Source: Limosilactobacillus alvi
Lineage (GTDB): Bacteria > Bacillota > Bacilli > Lactobacillales > Lactobacillaceae
DNA length: 64,000 nucleotides
Direction: 5' to 3'
Assembly: GCF_016900115.1 (NCBI RefSeq)
Contig: NZ_JACJJQ010000001.1
Location: 38,555 to 102,554, forward strand
The position numbers and the translations under genes were made by a program. Shown here piece by piece: positions 43,772 through 53,085 of this stretch (its first letter is position 1; every line of letters begins with the position of its first letter). The notes beneath the pieces are model-generated. The model had not been told where the DNA came from and made no database searches. It was given only the letters and a program-made list of their open reading frames with translations.

Positions 43772-44542
43772 TTAGCGGGGCACTTTTAGTTGTAGTCGGT
43801 CGGTAAAGTAACTCCGATAGGATAAGTAAATTGCAATTACCGAACCCAAACTCGTCGCCGAAAGTAACATAAAGACCACCATAATTTGATATTTGATGGC
43901 GTAAACCGGATCAACGCCGGCAAAGATTAACCCAGACATCATCCCTGGTAAGGCCACTAACCCAACTGTCTTAGCGGAATCAATCGTTGGTTGCATCGCC
44001 GTTTTGATACTTTCCCTGATAATAGCCTTTGAAGCTTGAGCGGCCGTTGCCCCCAGGGCCAACATTTCGTTGACTTGCTGTTCCTGTTGCTTATACTGAG
44101 TCCGCATTGACCGGAAAGCCAACCCGATTGCCACCATTGAATTTGACGCCACCATCCCCGTAATTGGGACTAGTTGTTGGGCGATTGGCTTAATCGAACC
44201 CGAAAGAACCAACAAACCAATCGTAAAAGTGGTGCTACAAAAAATCGCCACGAAAGAATATAAAAAGCCCTGCTTTTGTTTACCGTTCCGTTGGTAAGAA
44301 TTCCACGAAGCGTTCACAATAATAATTAGTGATAAGGCCAGGGTTAACCAGATATTCGCTACGTGGAAAACCCCTTTTAGGACATACCCGACGATGGTCA
44401 ATTGGATAATCGCCCGGCAAACTGAATAAATAATATCTTTATGGAGACCTAGTTTTTCTTTCGCACTAATCCCAATCGCTAACAACATCCCTAAAGCAGC
44501 AATGACTAACGATAAGTTTGAAACGGTAAGGTTATTACTCAT
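43772..44542 (-). CDS. fetB: Iron export ABC permease subunit (FetB/UPF0014)
   Basis: A 256-residue membrane protein with about seven helices. SVCRAIIQLTIVGYVLKGVF, LVPITGMVASNSMVAIGLAF and VALPGMMSGLIFAGVDPVYAIKYQIMVVFMLLSATSL are the diagnostic segments of the FetB family. E. coli FetAB exports iron and protects against oxidative stress. It overlaps fetA by 8 nt. Confidence 0.93.
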   Translation of the reverse strand: MSNNLTVSNLSLVIAALGMLLAIGISAKEKLGLHKDIIYSVCRAIIQLTIVGYVLKGVFHVANIWLTLALSLIIIVNASWNSYQRNGKQKQGFLYSFVAIFCSTTFTIGLLVLSGSIKPIAQQLVPITGMVASNSMVAIGLAFRSMRTQYKQQEQQVNEMLALGATAAQASKAIIRESIKTAMQPTIDSAKTVGLVALPGMMSGLIFAGVDPVYAIKYQIMVVFMLLSATSLGSVIAIYLSYRSYFTDRLQLKVPR

Positions 44543-45173
44543 TGACCAAGTGACCTTCTTTCATGTGGAGTAAGTGGCTTGCGGCAGCAATTTCTTCGTT
44601 ATCGTGGGTGACTTTAATTAAAGTTTTCCCCCGTTGATGCTCCGCCTCTAGTAAATTGAGGACAATTTGTTTTGATTCTTTATCTAACCCAGTAGTAACT
44701 TCATCTAAAAGTAAGACTGCTGGTTCCAATAAAAGATTTCTTACTAGGGCGACCCGTTGCCGTTCTCCACCAGAAAGTTCAGTTATCCCCTTCTCAACAT
44801 AGTCCGTTGGCAGATCAACCGATTTAAGGAGGTGGTTAATCCGGTCATGATCAACTGCTTGGTTGGTAATTTCATACGGAAACGCAAAGTTATCCGCTAC
44901 CGTTTCCCCAAATAGCAAAGGTTGCTGGATACAATAAGAAACTTGTTGTCGGTAAGCTGGGATTGGATAAGTCTTCTGGGGCTTCCCCTTGAAGTTAATT
45001 TCACCCTTACTTGGGGTTAAAAATCCAGCTAGTAACTTCAGAAAAGTACTTTTTCCACTTCCCGAAGGACCAGCAATCGTCAGGTAATCACCTTTTGCTA
45101 CTTCAAGATTAATTTGCTGTAAAATTTGATGGTCATCGACTTGATAATCAAGCTCCTTTACCGTAATTATCAA
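44535..45173 (-). CDS. fetA: Iron export ABC ATPase (FetA type), TTG start
   Basis: A 212-residue ATPase. Walker [11 protein letters not shown]-loop SYCIQQPLLFG, signature LSGGERQRVALVR, Walker B VLLLDEVTTGLD. TTG 45173 follows AAAGGAGG at 8 nt; no ATG is available. Partner of fetB. Together with the haem import locus at 19 kb this gives both haem/iron entry and iron efflux in the same window. Confidence 0.92.
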   Translation of the reverse strand: MIITVKELDYQVDDHQILQQINLEVAKGDYLTIAGPSGSGKSTFLKLLAGFLTPSKGEINFKGKPQKTYPIPAYRQQVSYCIQQPLLFGETVADNFAFPYEITNQAVDHDRINHLLKSVDLPTDYVEKGITELSGGERQRVALVRNLLLEPAVLLLDEVTTGLDKESKQIVLNLLEAEHQRGKTLIKVTHDNEEIAAASHLLHMKEGHLVNE

Positions 45174-45260
45174 TTTGGCCGCCTCCTTTTTAGTTTAGAA
45201 TCATTTTACTTTATCACTAAAGAAGCCGGCAATATATTAGCTCATTGTGATATGGTATAC

Positions 45261-45291
45261 AAAAAAAGCCCCACCGCATTAACGGTGAGGC
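45261..45291 (-). terminator. tRNA-Glu terminator
   Basis: GCCTCACCG pairs with CGGTGGGGC on the minus strand followed by seven Ts, 6 nt after the tRNA 3' end. Confidence 0.85.
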
Positions 45292-45296
45292 GACAA

Positions 45297-45369
45297 TGAC
45301 CCGTACGGGACTCGAACCCATGTTACCAGCGTGAAAGGCTGGTGTCTTAACCAACTTGACCAACGGGTC
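45297..45369 (-). tRNA. tRNA-Glu (TTC anticodon)
   Basis: A standard cloverleaf on the minus strand: acceptor GACCCGT/ACGGGTC, anticodon arm CCAGC-CTTTCAC-GCTGG with TTC in the loop, and T-arm TGGGTTCGAGTCCCG. Discriminator A; no encoded CCA is seen. It is a single tRNA gene with its own terminator. Confidence 0.93.
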
Positions 45370-45426
45370 ATCATTTGAGCAAAAATAATCTTACCATAGG
45401 GATAGTCAAGTTGGCAACTACTTAAT

Positions 45427-46599
45427 TTAATGTTTTGCAATTCCAAATTTTTGTCGAGCGTAAATCGCTACGTAGACAAGGGTTACCGTAATAATTCCAA
45501 AAGCAAAAATAAATAAGGCTTCGTAATTAAACCAATCAATTACAAGGCCACCGAGGAACGGCCCAATTGCCCGGCCAATTGACATAGCGATGTTTGGCAT
45601 TCCTTGGTACTTTCCCGTTTCACTGGGGTCGGTTAATTGAGCAATATAAGCTGGGACTGCCGGAATTCCCGTCATTTCCCCAATCGTTAAGATCACAAAG
45701 GTAATCACAAACATGGTAAAGGTGCGGGCAAAGGTCAGAAGTAAAAACGAAGCCGCAAAGATCAAAATCCCCAATTCAATCTGAGTTCGAATTGACATTA
45801 CCTTCGCTAGGTTTGGCACTAACGGTTGGAAAATTACGATAATTGCGCCGTTAATTGTCCACAATAAGCTGTAGGCAAAGAAGGGAATTCCCATATCAGT
45901 AATCCGCACCGCCATCACTGTTTCCCAAAGCGAATAAGCAAGGTATACAGTCATTAAACATAAACAAAGCGCATAAACTAGATGAATGCCCTGCCGACTA
46001 CTTTTCTTCTGCTTACTAATAGTTTGAACTTGTTTCTTTGTTTTTTGAACGGGAACATTGAAGGTTACGACCGTCACCAAACTAAAGATCACGTAAGCGC
46101 CTGCCGTCACCGTAAAAGTTAAGGTTGGACTTATTGGTAATAAGACCCCAACTAGCAAGGTCCCAATTACAACCCCAACGTTCATTGCCATGTACAAAGC
46201 GTTAAAAATATAGCGGGTTGACTTACTAGTTACGGCAGTTCCGTAAGCGTTAATGATCGTCAAGCTAGAACCATCTGCAAAACTGACAATACAAAGCAGG
46301 ATCGCAAAAATCGGCCAACCGTGGAAGAAAATTAATATTATGGTAGCAATCGTTGCCACCAAAACGGTAACCATCGCTGCTCGGTAAGGTTTCCAGTGGT
46401 CAAACAACCAGCCCCCAACATAATTACCGGCCATCATTGACATTGAGATAAAGAACATCACGATTCCGGCAACCGTCATAGTTTCGTGTAAATAGTCGTG
46501 GACATACACGGTAATCAACGGCCAGAGTAGCGCGGAACCCGTGTTATTTAATAAACTCGCGACAAAAAGCCACTTTAATTTCATTGTTTTTGGACGCAT
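45427..46599 (-). CDS. MFS transporter (multidrug-type)
   Basis: A 390-residue major facilitator with about 12 helices. WPLITVYVHDYLHETMTVAGIVMFFISMSMMAGNYVGGWLFDHWKPYRAAM shows the loop 2-3 motif. ATG 46599 with AAAGGAA upstream is selected over an earlier frame start. The central basic loop (KTKKQVQTISKQKKSS) separates the halves. Likely exports drugs; substrate not inferable. Confidence 0.9.
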   Translation of the reverse strand: MRPKTMKLKWLFVASLLNNTGSALLWPLITVYVHDYLHETMTVAGIVMFFISMSMMAGNYVGGWLFDHWKPYRAAMVTVLVATIATIILIFFHGWPIFAILLCIVSFADGSSLTIINAYGTAVTSKSTRYIFNALYMAMNVGVVIGTLLVGVLLPISPTLTFTVTAGAYVIFSLVTVVTFNVPVQKTKKQVQTISKQKKSSRQGIHLVYALCLCLMTVYLAYSLWETVMAVRITDMGIPFFAYSLLWTINGAIIVIFQPLVPNLAKVMSIRTQIELGILIFAASFLLLTFARTFTMFVITFVILTIGEMTGIPAVPAYIAQLTDPSETGKYQGMPNIAMSIGRAIGPFLGGLVIDWFNYEALFIFAFGIITVTLVYVAIYARQKFGIAKH

Positions 46600-46754
46600 T
46601 ATTTTTCCTTTCATAAATGATTAGTAATCGTACCAGCTGAATTGCTAACCCTAGCGTCCCTGTCCGCCACAGCTGGTTCTTAACCATCCTGCCGCTTTCA
46701 CCAAAATCCTCCTCCGTTCTTTTATTTTTACACTTATTTTATCATAATTTAAAT

Positions 46755-46784
46755 AAAAAAAGCCGATCCAGCAGTGAACCGACT
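46755..46784 (-). terminator. serS terminator
   Basis: AGTCGGTTC pairs (with G-T wobbles) with GGATCGGCT on the minus strand, followed by a T-run; 28 nt after the serS stop. Confidence 0.8.
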
Positions 46785-46812
46785 TTTTACTTTTTAATGG
46801 TCCTACCCAACT

Positions 46813-48111
46813 TTACTTGTTGTTAAATGGCACCGCGTTTTCCTTAGTGATCTTAGTAATCCCGTGGAAGTATGGAACCAAGACTTCCGGAACCGTAACA
46901 GAACCGTCTTCGTTTTGGTAGTTTTCCAAGATTGCGGCGACTGTCCGGCCAACAGCAAGTCCAGACCCGTTCAAGGTATGCACATATTGGAGCTTACCAT
47001 CTTCATCCCGGTATTGCATGTGTAAACGCCGAGCTTGGAAGTCCAAGCAGTTTGAGCAAGAAGATACTTCCCGGTACTTGTTTTGGGCTGGCATCCAAAG
47101 TTCAAGGTCATGAGTTTCAGAAGCCGTGAAACTCATGTCACTCGTCGTTAGGGTAATTACGTGGTATGGCAAGCCGAGCTTCTTCAAGATATTTTCGGCA
47201 TTAGCCGTCATCTTTTCAAGTTCATCCCATGATTGATCAGCCTTCGTGTACTTAACCATTTCTACCTTGTTAAATTGGTGCATCCGAATCAATCCCCGGG
47301 TATCCCGACCAGCAGAGCCAGCTTCAGACCGGAAACTTGGCGTTAAAGCTGTTACATAGATTGGAAGCTTTTCCATTGGGATGACTTCGTTCCCAAAGTA
47401 GTTTGTTAATGGTACTTCAGCAGTTGGAATCAAGGTCATATCTTCCCCATTAACTTGGTAAACATCTTCCTTAAACTTAGGGAATTGTCCCGTCCCGTAC
47501 ATCGCGTGCGCATTAACAATGTATGGTGGTAAGACTTCCGTGTAGCCTTCCTTCATGTGTTCATCTAACATGAAGTTGTAAACGGCCCGTTCCAATTGGG
47601 CCCCTAAACCAATGTAGTAAACGAACCGTGCCCCAGAAACCTTAGCTGCCCGATCGAAGTCCAAGATTCCAAGTTGTTCACCAATGTCCCAGTGATGCTT
47701 TGGTTCAAAGTCAAAGTGCCGGATTTCGCCGACTTTCCGAAGTTCTTTGGCCCCTTCTTCAGTTAGGCTAACCGGAACCCCTTCATGAGGAACGTTTGGT
47801 AGACGCGACATCTTATCGAATAAAACTTCATCATTTTGCGCAACTTGTTCATCAAGCGCTTTAATGTCGCCCCCAATTTTTTGCATAGCCGCAATTGCTT
47901 CATCCGCTGATTCGCCATTCCGCTTAGCTTCCCCAATCTTCTTGGAAGCTTCATTTCGTTGCGCCTTCAAAGTTTCGGTCTTCTGCAACAATTCCCGCCG
48001 CTTAGCATCAAGGGCCAAAACTTCATCAATTTCTTCGGCCTTAACGCCCCGGGTTGCTAACTTTTCCTTATACCAATCTGGTTGCCGCCGGATCTTCTTT
48101 AAATCTAACAT
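46813..48111 (-). CDS. serS: Seryl-tRNA synthetase
   Basis: A 432-residue class II synthetase. The N-terminal about 110 residues form the coiled-coil tRNA arm ([28 protein letters not shown]). Motif 2 is [25 protein letters not shown], motif 3 [33 protein letters not shown] is also typical. GGAGG precedes ATG 48111. Controlled by the upstream T-box. Confidence 0.98.
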   Translation of the reverse strand: MLDLKKIRRQPDWYKEKLATRGVKAEEIDEVLALDAKRRELLQKTETLKAQRNEASKKIGEAKRNGESADEAIAAMQKIGGDIKALDEQVAQNDEVLFDKMSRLPNVPHEGVPVSLTEEGAKELRKVGEIRHFDFEPKHHWDIGEQLGILDFDRAAKVSGARFVYYIGLGAQLERAVYNFMLDEHMKEGYTEVLPPYIVNAHAMYGTGQFPKFKEDVYQVNGEDMTLIPTAEVPLTNYFGNEVIPMEKLPIYVTALTPSFRSEAGSAGRDTRGLIRMHQFNKVEMVKYTKADQSWDELEKMTANAENILKKLGLPYHVITLTTSDMSFTASETHDLELWMPAQNKYREVSSCSNCLDFQARRLHMQYRDEDGKLQYVHTLNGSGLAVGRTVAAILENYQNEDGSVTVPEVLVPYFHGITKITKENAVPFNNK

Positions 48112-48142
48112 TGCAATTCCTCCAAATCATATCTTAGGTATC

Positions 48143-48362
48143 AAAAAAGGAGCCATTCATCCAAATGATTGGGACGAAATGACTCCTGTTCCGCGGTACC
48201 ACCCAAGTTTGCTTAAAAAGCACCCTCAAAAGATGGATAACGGCCATTGACCGTGCGGCATTACCCGCCCACATTTACCGTACCGGAAATTCAGCTACTT
48301 CTTTTCACCACCCAGAAGCTCTCTAAAGGCCTACTTAAAGTACGTTCCGTGTTTAATATCTG
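48143..48362 (-). promoter_or_regulatory. T-box leader of serS
   Basis: The T-box motif GGGTGGTACCGCGG (48204-48191) is followed by a terminator stem (GGAGTCATTTCGTCC with GGATGAATGGCTCC) and six Ts. The specifier context is GAATTTCCGG: by the GAA-N-XXX spacing of the other T-boxes it would read TTC (Phe), but one base on it reads TCC (Ser), which fits serS. I take TCC (48287-48285) as specifier. Confidence 0.88.
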
Positions 48363-48368
48363 ACAGTT

Positions 48369-48397
48369 ATTTTAGCCGGTTTTAATCCTAAGTTCAA
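48369..48397 (-). promoter_or_regulatory. serS promoter
   Basis: TTGAAC (48397-48392), 17 nt, TAAAAT (48374-48369), immediately after the sbcC stop. Confidence 0.7.
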
Positions 48398-48405
48398 CCG
48401 AAAAC

Positions 48406-51400
48406 CTAAATTTCATTTCCATGACGATAGGAAACTTCGCTTCGACCATTTTGGCTAGTTACCACTAATTGATCGCCAATCTGTTCTTTTAATTCTGTAA
48501 CGTGGCTGATAACTCCAATCATCCGGGAACCCTGAATTTCAAGTAAAGCATTCAAAGCCGTTTGTAAGGCAGTTTGGTCAAGTGAACCGAACCCTTCATC
48601 AATGAAGAGGGCTTCAATTTTTACTCCTCCAGCTTGCCGTTGAATAACTTCACTAAGGCCAAGCGCTAAGGAAAGTGAAGCAATAAAGCTTTCCCCACCG
48701 GAAAGGGTCCGGGCACTCCGATCCCGGCCAACATGATTATCATGTACATTAATTTCAAGGCCGGCCCACTTTTGACCATTACCATGCCCAACTTGATCAT
48801 CAAGCTTAAATTCATATCGCTGTTGGGATAAACGAATAAGATATTCGTTTGCAACCTGCAAAACTTGGCTGAAGTAGCTCTTTAAAACATACCGTTCAAG
48901 GCTTAACTTAGTTTCACTATTTCCAGTCACGACCTTAACCAAGGTATTTAACTCCGTTTGGCGGGCTAGTTGATCGGCCTGGTTCTCAACAATTTGGGTT
49001 ACCTTCTTAATTAGGGTTTGGCGGCGACTAACCTGTTCTTGTTGTTGGCCTTGGTTAGCTAACAACAAGTTTAACTGCTTTTGCGCTTCTGCCAATGCTT
49101 TTTGTGCCGATTCAATCGGTAGCGCTGTGGTAACTTTTTCGAGCCGAATTTGAACCTGTTTTTGTTGGGCTTGATTTGCGGCAATGGCTTGTTGATACTG
49201 ATTAACCGCTGCTTGCAAATCAGTAAGTTGGCCAATTTGTTTCTGCGCTCCCGTTAAAAATTCCCAATCTAGGTCAGGATTAAATTCTGCTAACGCGGCG
49301 ATCAATTTCTGCTGCAATTCTTGCCGTTGCTGATTGGCATCCTTAGCTTGCTGTTGCAGTTGGCCCAATTCTGTTTTAGCAACTGCCAAGGCTTCCTTAG
49401 CAACCTGTTGCTGGTGTTGATTGGCTTCTTGTTTCTGTTCAAACTCCGTAACCTTCTTTGTTAAGTCCTTAATCTGAGTCTGGACTTCTTCGAGGGTCTG
49501 GCTCCCCAACCGCTGATCCAAGCTTGTCAACTGGGCTTGCCGACCGGCTAAACCTTCCTTAAGCGTTTGGAATTGATGGGTTTGTTGATCAATTTGCTCC
49601 CTTAGGCTCGTTAACTGGTCACCTATGTTTGTGAGCTCAGTTTGAAGGGCTTGGTACTTTTGTTTTTCTGCTTTAATCGTTGCTTGTTGCTTAGTTAAAG
49701 TTTCAGCCCGGGTCTTTAAAGCTTGCTTAACATCAGCTAGCTTGCTCTTAACCTGCAAACTAGTTGCTAGTTTCGTTAATTGATCCATCATCGTTTGCTT
49801 AGTTGCCACTAAATCGGCTTGGGCATGATCAGCATTCGTTTGGGCCTGACTAACTACTTTAAGTGCTTGATCAACTTGATTTTGGGCTTCTTGAACGGCT
49901 TCTTCAGTGACTACTTTTTCCGTTGGTTTAATGGCCGCTACATGCGGATGATCTAAGCTCCCACAAACTGGGCATGCTTCCCCGGGTAGCAGGTCTTGAG
50001 CCAGTCGAGCAATTACGTTCCGCGCAAAACCATCTTTTTGCTGAGCCAAATTGGCTTTGGCTTCTTGAAGGTTCTGGTTAGTCTTTTGGACCGCGATCTC
50101 GGCTTGTTTAACAACTTGCGCTCTTTTTTCGATCTCGACCTGGGTCGCCATTAACTGTTTTTGATCCGCTTGCCAATTTGCTAATTGTGATAAGGATTGG
50201 TTAAGTTGGATTTCTTTTTTGGTTAGTTGATCGCGATCTGGTAATTGGTTTTGGCATTCAACTTGCTGTTTTTCCTTTCTTTTCTGGACTTGGTTAAGTT
50301 CGGTTAATCGTTGTTGCGTAGCCGTTACCATATTAGTTTGACTTGTAACCTGTTGTTTTAACCTTGCCCGTTGTTCAAAATCGGGAATCTTCTGTTCTAA
50401 GGCCAATTTAGTTTGCCGATGTTGATCAATCGTAGTAGTTTGGCGGGCCAATTGGGTAGCGATTTGGGAAACCTGCTCAACTTCAGCTTGAATTTGATCT
50501 AACCTTACCTTAGCTTGCGGTTGCGCTACTTTTGCTTGCTCATAATTTTTCTGAGCTTCTTGCCACTTCAAAAAATCAGCTTGGATCCCTTGGTACCAAA
50601 CCAATTGACTAATTGTTGCTTGCTTAGCTTTAATTTCTGGTTCTTGCCTGACTAATGTTTCCGCCGTTTGCCTTAACTGGGCTAATTCAGTTTCTGCTTG
50701 GGTTTTGTTTTTTGCAACAGTTAGTTGCTCTTGAGCGAAACCTACCTTTTCTTGGCCAGTTTTAATTTCCCGGAAAATTTTTTCTAATTCCCTTTGAGCC
50801 TGGGTTTGCAGTTCCTGGACCTTCGTTAACCACACTGGCGTCGCTAATTGATCATCAACTTCACTTTCGCTCTGCTTAAGGGTTTGCAGTTGTTGCTCTT
50901 GGGCTTGCATTGCTTGATTTTGCTCGCTCAACTGTTGCTTTAGGCTTGCGGTCCATTGGCGATACAAGCTTGTTTGAAAAAGTTGTTCTAACAAGCTTTC
51001 CTTCTCACTACTTGAAGAAGCTAAGACTTGCCGGAATTGTCCCTGGGGTAACATGACCAATTGCTTAAACTGATCCTTATTCAATTGAAGTAAATCAGTA
51101 ATAAAATTATCAACTTCCTTAATTTGCGTTAACTCAGTTACCTCACCATCCTTTTCAAAGGTCAAGTCCGCCTTGGAACCCCGATCAATTAATTTTCCAC
51201 GCTTATTTTGAATTGTCTGTTTGGGCCGCCGATTGATCGTATAATTTACCCCTGCATGCTCAAAGGTAAATTTAACCCAGGTTTCTTCCGTAACCGGTGC
51301 AAAGTCAGCCCGCAAGGCTGCTGCATTTCGTTCTTGGTTATTTGTCGTTTCGTTAAAAAGGGCAAAAACCATCGCATCAAATAAAGTTGTTTTGCCACTT

Positions 51401-51510
51401 CCCGTGTTCCCCGTAACCAAGAATAAGGGAGCATTGGCAAACTCTTGAAAATCTACTACCGTGTGGTCATACGGGCCAAAATTCTTTAACTCAAGCTTTA
51501 AGGGGCGCAT
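48406..51510 (-). CDS. sbcC: Exonuclease subunit SbcC (Rad50-like)
   Basis: A 1034-residue SMC-like ATPase. Walker A GNTGSGKTTLFDAM (about 34-47), two very long Gln-rich coiled coils flanking a zinc hook CPVC at about residue 510, and a C-terminal ABC half with LSGGESFIASLSLALGLSE and FIDEGFGSLD. With SbcD it cleaves hairpins and palindromes at replication forks. ATG overlaps the sbcD stop by one base (TAATG). High Gln/Lys content in the coils is normal for lactobacilli. Confidence 0.96.
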   Translation of the reverse strand: MRPLKLELKNFGPYDHTVVDFQEFANAPLFLVTGNTGSGKTTLFDAMVFALFNETTNNQERNAAALRADFAPVTEETWVKFTFEHAGVNYTINRRPKQTIQNKRGKLIDRGSKADLTFEKDGEVTELTQIKEVDNFITDLLQLNKDQFKQLVMLPQGQFRQVLASSSSEKESLLEQLFQTSLYRQWTASLKQQLSEQNQAMQAQEQQLQTLKQSESEVDDQLATPVWLTKVQELQTQAQRELEKIFREIKTGQEKVGFAQEQLTVAKNKTQAETELAQLRQTAETLVRQEPEIKAKQATISQLVWYQGIQADFLKWQEAQKNYEQAKVAQPQAKVRLDQIQAEVEQVSQIATQLARQTTTIDQHRQTKLALEQKIPDFEQRARLKQQVTSQTNMVTATQQRLTELNQVQKRKEKQQVECQNQLPDRDQLTKKEIQLNQSLSQLANWQADQKQLMATQVEIEKRAQVVKQAEIAVQKTNQNLQEAKANLAQQKDGFARNVIARLAQDLLPGEACPVCGSLDHPHVAAIKPTEKVVTEEAVQEAQNQVDQALKVVSQAQTNADHAQADLVATKQTMMDQLTKLATSLQVKSKLADVKQALKTRAETLTKQQATIKAEKQKYQALQTELTNIGDQLTSLREQIDQQTHQFQTLKEGLAGRQAQLTSLDQRLGSQTLEEVQTQIKDLTKKVTEFEQKQEANQHQQQVAKEALAVAKTELGQLQQQAKDANQQRQELQQKLIAALAEFNPDLDWEFLTGAQKQIGQLTDLQAAVNQYQQAIAANQAQQKQVQIRLEKVTTALPIESAQKALAEAQKQLNLLLANQGQQQEQVSRRQTLIKKVTQIVENQADQLARQTELNTLVKVVTGNSETKLSLERYVLKSYFSQVLQVANEYLIRLSQQRYEFKLDDQVGHGNGQKWAGLEINVHDNHVGRDRSARTLSGGESFIASLSLALGLSEVIQRQAGGVKIEALFIDEGFGSLDQTALQTALNALLEIQGSRMIGVISHVTELKEQIGDQLVVTSQNGRSEVSYRHGNEI

Positions 51511-52631
51511 TAGTCTTCCTCCTCTACCTTATTTAAAGCGGTTTGGGCCCAAGTTTGTTGCTGGGCCGTTAATTTATGACCAGTCGTTTGCTGATAAAAG
51601 TCACCTAATAAGGTCATCGGGTCAAGTTGATTTAACTTCTTTAGTTTCTGGGTAACCGGGCGATGGCTTTCTCGCGTCCAACTAAGACTTAAGATCTTAG
51701 GATAGTACTCCCTTAATTTTGCCATGACATCTGGAATATCTCCTTGGTCGGTTAAAGTTAATAGGTAGTAATCAGCTGGATCGATTTGTTCGACAGCTTG
51801 CGGTGCTGTTAATTCCGCAAAGGAGCCGGTCTTTTTAACCATCTCGGGTGATTGGTGAAGCGGATGCCACTGTACGTTGAATGGTTCAGTATCAACAATC
51901 CAAACCCCTTTCTCCGTCTCAGCTTCTGAAGCTGACAGCTTTAATGGCGAACCACTGTACTTAATCCGATCTTCAAGTAAAGCCCGGTAATTATGCAAAT
52001 GGCCTAAGGCAACGTAGTCAAACGGGGCTAATATGCTTGTGTCAACTGCGCTTAAGCCACCAACTTCAGCTAAGGTTTCTGAATCGGCCGTCCGGTGACT
52101 CCCCGCCGCAAAGAAATGAGCTACCAGAACATGATGTTTATCCGCGTCAAATTGTCCTTGCATGGTAGCGACCACTTTGGCCATGATCTGGTTAATGTCA
52201 GTTAAATGCTCATCCTGGAAATAATTCCGGGCTGTTTGTAAACCAAAAAAAGGTAATAAGAAAAACTGGGTATCACCAACCGTCACTGGCTGAAAAGCAT
52301 CTTTAAATTCTGTTACTAAATGAAAACCGTTGGCAAGATACCATTCACTTGCCATCCCCAATCGGGGGGCCGAATCATGGTTTCCACTAATTGCTATCAA
52401 AGGAAAGTGATCGGCTAAGTTTAGTTGACTAAGCATCTTCCGGAGTTCTTGGACCGCTGCTTCACTTGGCACAGATCGGTCGAAAAGGTCCCCCGCAATC
52501 ACAATGGCATCTACTTTATCCCTCTTTGCAACCGTTTCAATCTGCTTAAACATCGCCATTTGATCTGCTAAGAGATCAAATCCGTTTAGGCGCTTACCAA
52601 TATGCCAATCGGCAGTATGTAAAAACCGCAT
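51510..52631 (-). CDS. sbcD: Exonuclease subunit SbcD (Mre11-like)
   Basis: A 373-residue metallophosphoesterase nuclease. Metal motifs: TADWHIGKR (Asp/His), AGDLFDR, SGNHDS, LVAHFF and ALGHLHNYR. ATG 52631 is preferred over the upstream GTG for spacing from AGGTGAG. Operon with sbcC. The presence of SbcCD is consistent with the long palindromic repeats scattered here being under selection to stay short (speculation). Confidence 0.95.
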   Translation of the reverse strand: MRFLHTADWHIGKRLNGFDLLADQMAMFKQIETVAKRDKVDAIVIAGDLFDRSVPSEAAVQELRKMLSQLNLADHFPLIAISGNHDSAPRLGMASEWYLANGFHLVTEFKDAFQPVTVGDTQFFLLPFFGLQTARNYFQDEHLTDINQIMAKVVATMQGQFDADKHHVLVAHFFAAGSHRTADSETLAEVGGLSAVDTSILAPFDYVALGHLHNYRALLEDRIKYSGSPLKLSASEAETEKGVWIVDTEPFNVQWHPLHQSPEMVKKTGSFAELTAPQAVEQIDPADYYLLTLTDQGDIPDVMAKLREYYPKILSLSWTRESHRPVTQKLKKLNQLDPMTLLGDFYQQTTGHKLTAQQQTWAQTALNKVEEED

Positions 52632-52926
52632 TTTTCTCACCTTCCAAAACTAACTTTTGCTATTTATGATTTTATCATATGTATGTTCTCCAAACGAGTC
52701 ATAGTAGCATGAAATTTTAAATCTTCAAAACCATCGTTCAACTTACAAAAACATAGTAATAATAAGCTTTTTCTTGCCCTCATCGATGTTTCATTGTAAA
52801 ATTTAACCCGTTCGAAAACAGTTTAACATTTGTTAAATTTCAAGAATTTTATGCGCGTAATTTTTGAATCGCGGTAAACTGAAAGGCGATATTCTGATTT
52901 ACTATTTTGAAAGGACACTTAATGGA

Positions 52927-53064
52927 ATGAAGGCCCTAAAAGACCATCCAATAGCTTCGTTTGTAATTAAAACCATTCTGTACTTCATTATTTTGATGTT
53001 ACTGATTTATATGTATGGTTACTTTGGAATTGGTCAAGCACCATTTATTTACAACGAATTCTAA
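52927..53064 (+). CDS. dltX: DltX small membrane peptide
   Basis: A 45-residue peptide starting at ATG 52927: charged N-terminus (MKALKDHPIAS), one membrane helix (about 13-31), and a conserved C-terminal tail ending FIYNEF. Size, position directly before dltA and tail match DltX, needed for D-alanine transfer to teichoic acids. AAAGGA lies 12 nt upstream; the longer in-frame extension is unlikely to be translated. Confidence 0.88.
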   Translation: MKALKDHPIASFVIKTILYFIILMLLIYMYGYFGIGQAPFIYNEF

Positions 53065-53085
53065 GCAGAGAAAGAGATATTGACT

